Below, one piece after another: positions 62,277-64,000 of a stretch of DNA of 64,000 nt. Numbering within the stretch: the first letter of the stretch is position 1; each line of letters starts with the position of its first letter. Position numbers and translations under genes: made by a program. The stretch spans positions 62,001 through 126,000 of the forward strand of contig JAXGGA010002044.1 in the NCBI GenBank assembly GCA_038373865.1. The letters run 5' to 3'. The notes beneath the pieces were generated by a model, which was not told the origin of the DNA, made no database searches, and saw only the letters and a program-made list of their open reading frames with translations. The stretch is from Uloborus plumipes. Taxonomy: Eukaryota > Arthropoda > Arachnida > Araneae > Uloboridae.

Positions 62277-62776
62277 CCGATTTATGCCCAAGTTTTCAAT
62301 TTTTATCTGCTTAAAACTCCTACTTGGAATGGTTTACATACATTTTAGGCTTAAAATAGTTCGCCGTTGCCAAAATTTATTAAGTTATTTAACGTCCTGT
62401 TTACGGGATATTTTGCAGATATGTGAGCAAAATACGACCTTACTTGACTTTACTTTTGCAAAGTAACATTACAGAAGGCATCTGTGATCAATTTTAAGCA
62501 AATCATTTTAAAATAGTTTAATTTTATGAAGAATAAGTTCGCAAAAAAAAAAAAATATTTTCTGTGGCTACCCATGCTGGATCGTTGCTCAACTGATTTG
62601 TCTGAAAATAGCTGTCAATAAATAAACTCAGATGTCCAAATAGTGGCTTTAACTGGTTTTCTCAAGGACTATTTAACTTGTAAAAAACAGCTTTAGTAAA
62701 ATGATGTACTCATTAAAGGTTTTTGTATGCAGCAACTAACAAGCGTCCCGTTTTTAGGATACTGGGCATAAATGGG
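62277..62776 (+). mobile_element. piggyBac-type MITE, copy 3 (about 500 bp)
   Basis: TTAA at 62273-62276 precedes CCGATTTATGCCCA. The right end is GGGCATAAATGGG, followed by ATAA where TTAA is expected. It matches the 32197 copy along its length (for example TTATTAAGTTATTTAACGTC and ACTAACAAGCGTCCCGTTTT). Confidence 0.82.
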
Positions 62777-62780
62777 ATAA

Positions 62781-64000
62781 AACACGATATTTTTCTAGTG
62801 GGCAAATAAAGTGATTTGACTGGTTTTCATTAGAAATGTCAAAAATGGACATCATTCTCATTGTTTTTCTGCTTGTAACAACCTGTTTTGTGACTCTTGT
62901 GGATCACAGACTATCACTAAATGCTAAAGCTGTTTAATAAATAATGATCGCAAATAAATAACACATTTATGTCTACTAATCCTTCAAATGTTCATGGCAC
63001 TTTTTAAATTGGTTACTACATGAAATCCGCTGGTCAATTTTCCCCTTGTTTCATAGAAATGCTGAAACCCTTTTGGGGTCAAAGGATTCCGAGAATGCTC
63101 ATTCCTTTAGAAACGAATGTTCATTAGAGGTTTATTCGGTGCACCCAGACCTACATATAGCTCTGGTTTCATTTATGTCTCCAAAGTCGAGATAACACCG
63201 CCGGGATGGCGTTTCTCTAATTAGGATGACAGAAGTTTCAGACATTTTAAAGAATGTGGTCAAAAATGGCTCCTAGAATGTTTTTGAACACAGGAAAAAA
63301 ATCTGATAGCTGAATTTTATGTAATGTGGACCAATTCAAAAAATAATATTCACATTTGAAGAATTAGTTTGTAATGATTATGTTTTATTAATTTGTAATC
63401 CTTTTTAATTTAACTGCCCCAATACTTTACCCCTTTTTAAGAACATGTGTTCTCAATATAGAATATACAAAGTGTATGAGTACAGCGTTTGTAACTTTTA
63501 TTAGATATAAAGTACAGCCAGACGATGAAATGTTTTAGGTATAACAATGCATAATTAAAAACTCTTTCTTGACATGGTTGTGACGATACACGTATTTTAT
63601 CTGGCACGAGAGCTTGTGAACGTTGTAGTGTTACACCATGTATTAGAAACGAAACTTTGAAGGGGAAACATTAGAAGAATTTATTTTTGCGAAAAAACAA
63701 ACAAAAAAACAAAAAAACAAAAAAAAAAACTAGAAAACTAATTTGCTTTATGTTCGATATTGTGACACTTTTTGAGTACAAAATGGGGAATATTTAAACT
63801 AGAAACAAATGCATTTATCTTTTAAAAATAACGTAAATAATTTAGAAAATACAGCTTTTCTTCTTTCAAATGCACGCCTTTTCTGTAATCGAATTATTAC
63901 TTAAAAATATTTCATTTTGATCAATTGAATTATTAAGTTTCCTCTTTTTAATTTGTATTTCGGAGTGGAAATAATATTAATGCCAAAAATTCAAAAAAAA
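62781..64000. other. Non-coding DNA to window end
   Basis: Nothing recognised. A-rich run at 63700-63730. Confidence 0.4.

Overview
The window is 64 kb of AT-rich eukaryotic nuclear DNA with no convincing host-gene exon. What can be read in it is a record of mobile elements: Tc1/mariner, hAT, piggyBac, PIF/Harbinger-like and Helitron/Helentron DNA elements, tRNA-derived SINEs and LTR retrotransposon remains, plus very long trinucleotide microsatellites. This mix, with several Tc1-like transposases and very low gene density, suits a large arthropod genome. A chelicerate such as a spider is my best guess, but that is an inference from the repeats, not proof.

Layout. 1-8.6 kb: a degraded minus-strand Tc1 element, a 620-bp solo LTR with 4-bp target-site duplications (TSDs), a worn SINE, a nearly intact Tc1-like transposon (5556-6773; 347 codons, one nonsense codon), an internally deleted mariner, and a MITE. 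8.6-24.2 kb: mostly unrecognised AT-rich DNA, interrupted by a SINE with a 13-bp TSD, two hAT-type non-autonomous elements with 8-bp TSDs, a 770-bp ATT/GTT microsatellite, fold-back repeats and a Harbinger-like MITE with TAA TSDs. 24.2-31.7 kb: a piggyBac transposase C-terminus, small MITEs, and a young LTR insertion in which two 1151-bp LTRs flank only 165 bp.

31.7-49 kb: three copies of a piggyBac-type MITE (the third is at 62 kb), a 1.68-kb inverted-repeat element carrying seven copies of a 12-bp motif, a MITE with a perfect 24-bp hairpin, Helitron-family debris, a small hAT MITE, a degenerate minisatellite, a second SINE family with a 15-bp TSD, and a second inverted-repeat element with its own repeated motif. 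49.2-52.9 kb: a fold-back element with arms of about 730 bp. One arm is interrupted by a 1.6-kb Tc1/mariner-type insertion and the other arm preserves the empty site. 53.9-55.3 kb: a Tc1 pseudogene element bounded by near-perfect inverted repeats. 60.8-62.2 kb: a non-autonomous Helitron/Helentron with a palindromic minisatellite and a nested MITE end.

None of the transposases looks functional. The Tc1-like one at 5.7 kb is closest, with a single in-frame stop. The elements do not work together as a pathway. Their interest lies in the nested order of insertion, the intact TSDs and the unusual non-autonomous architectures.
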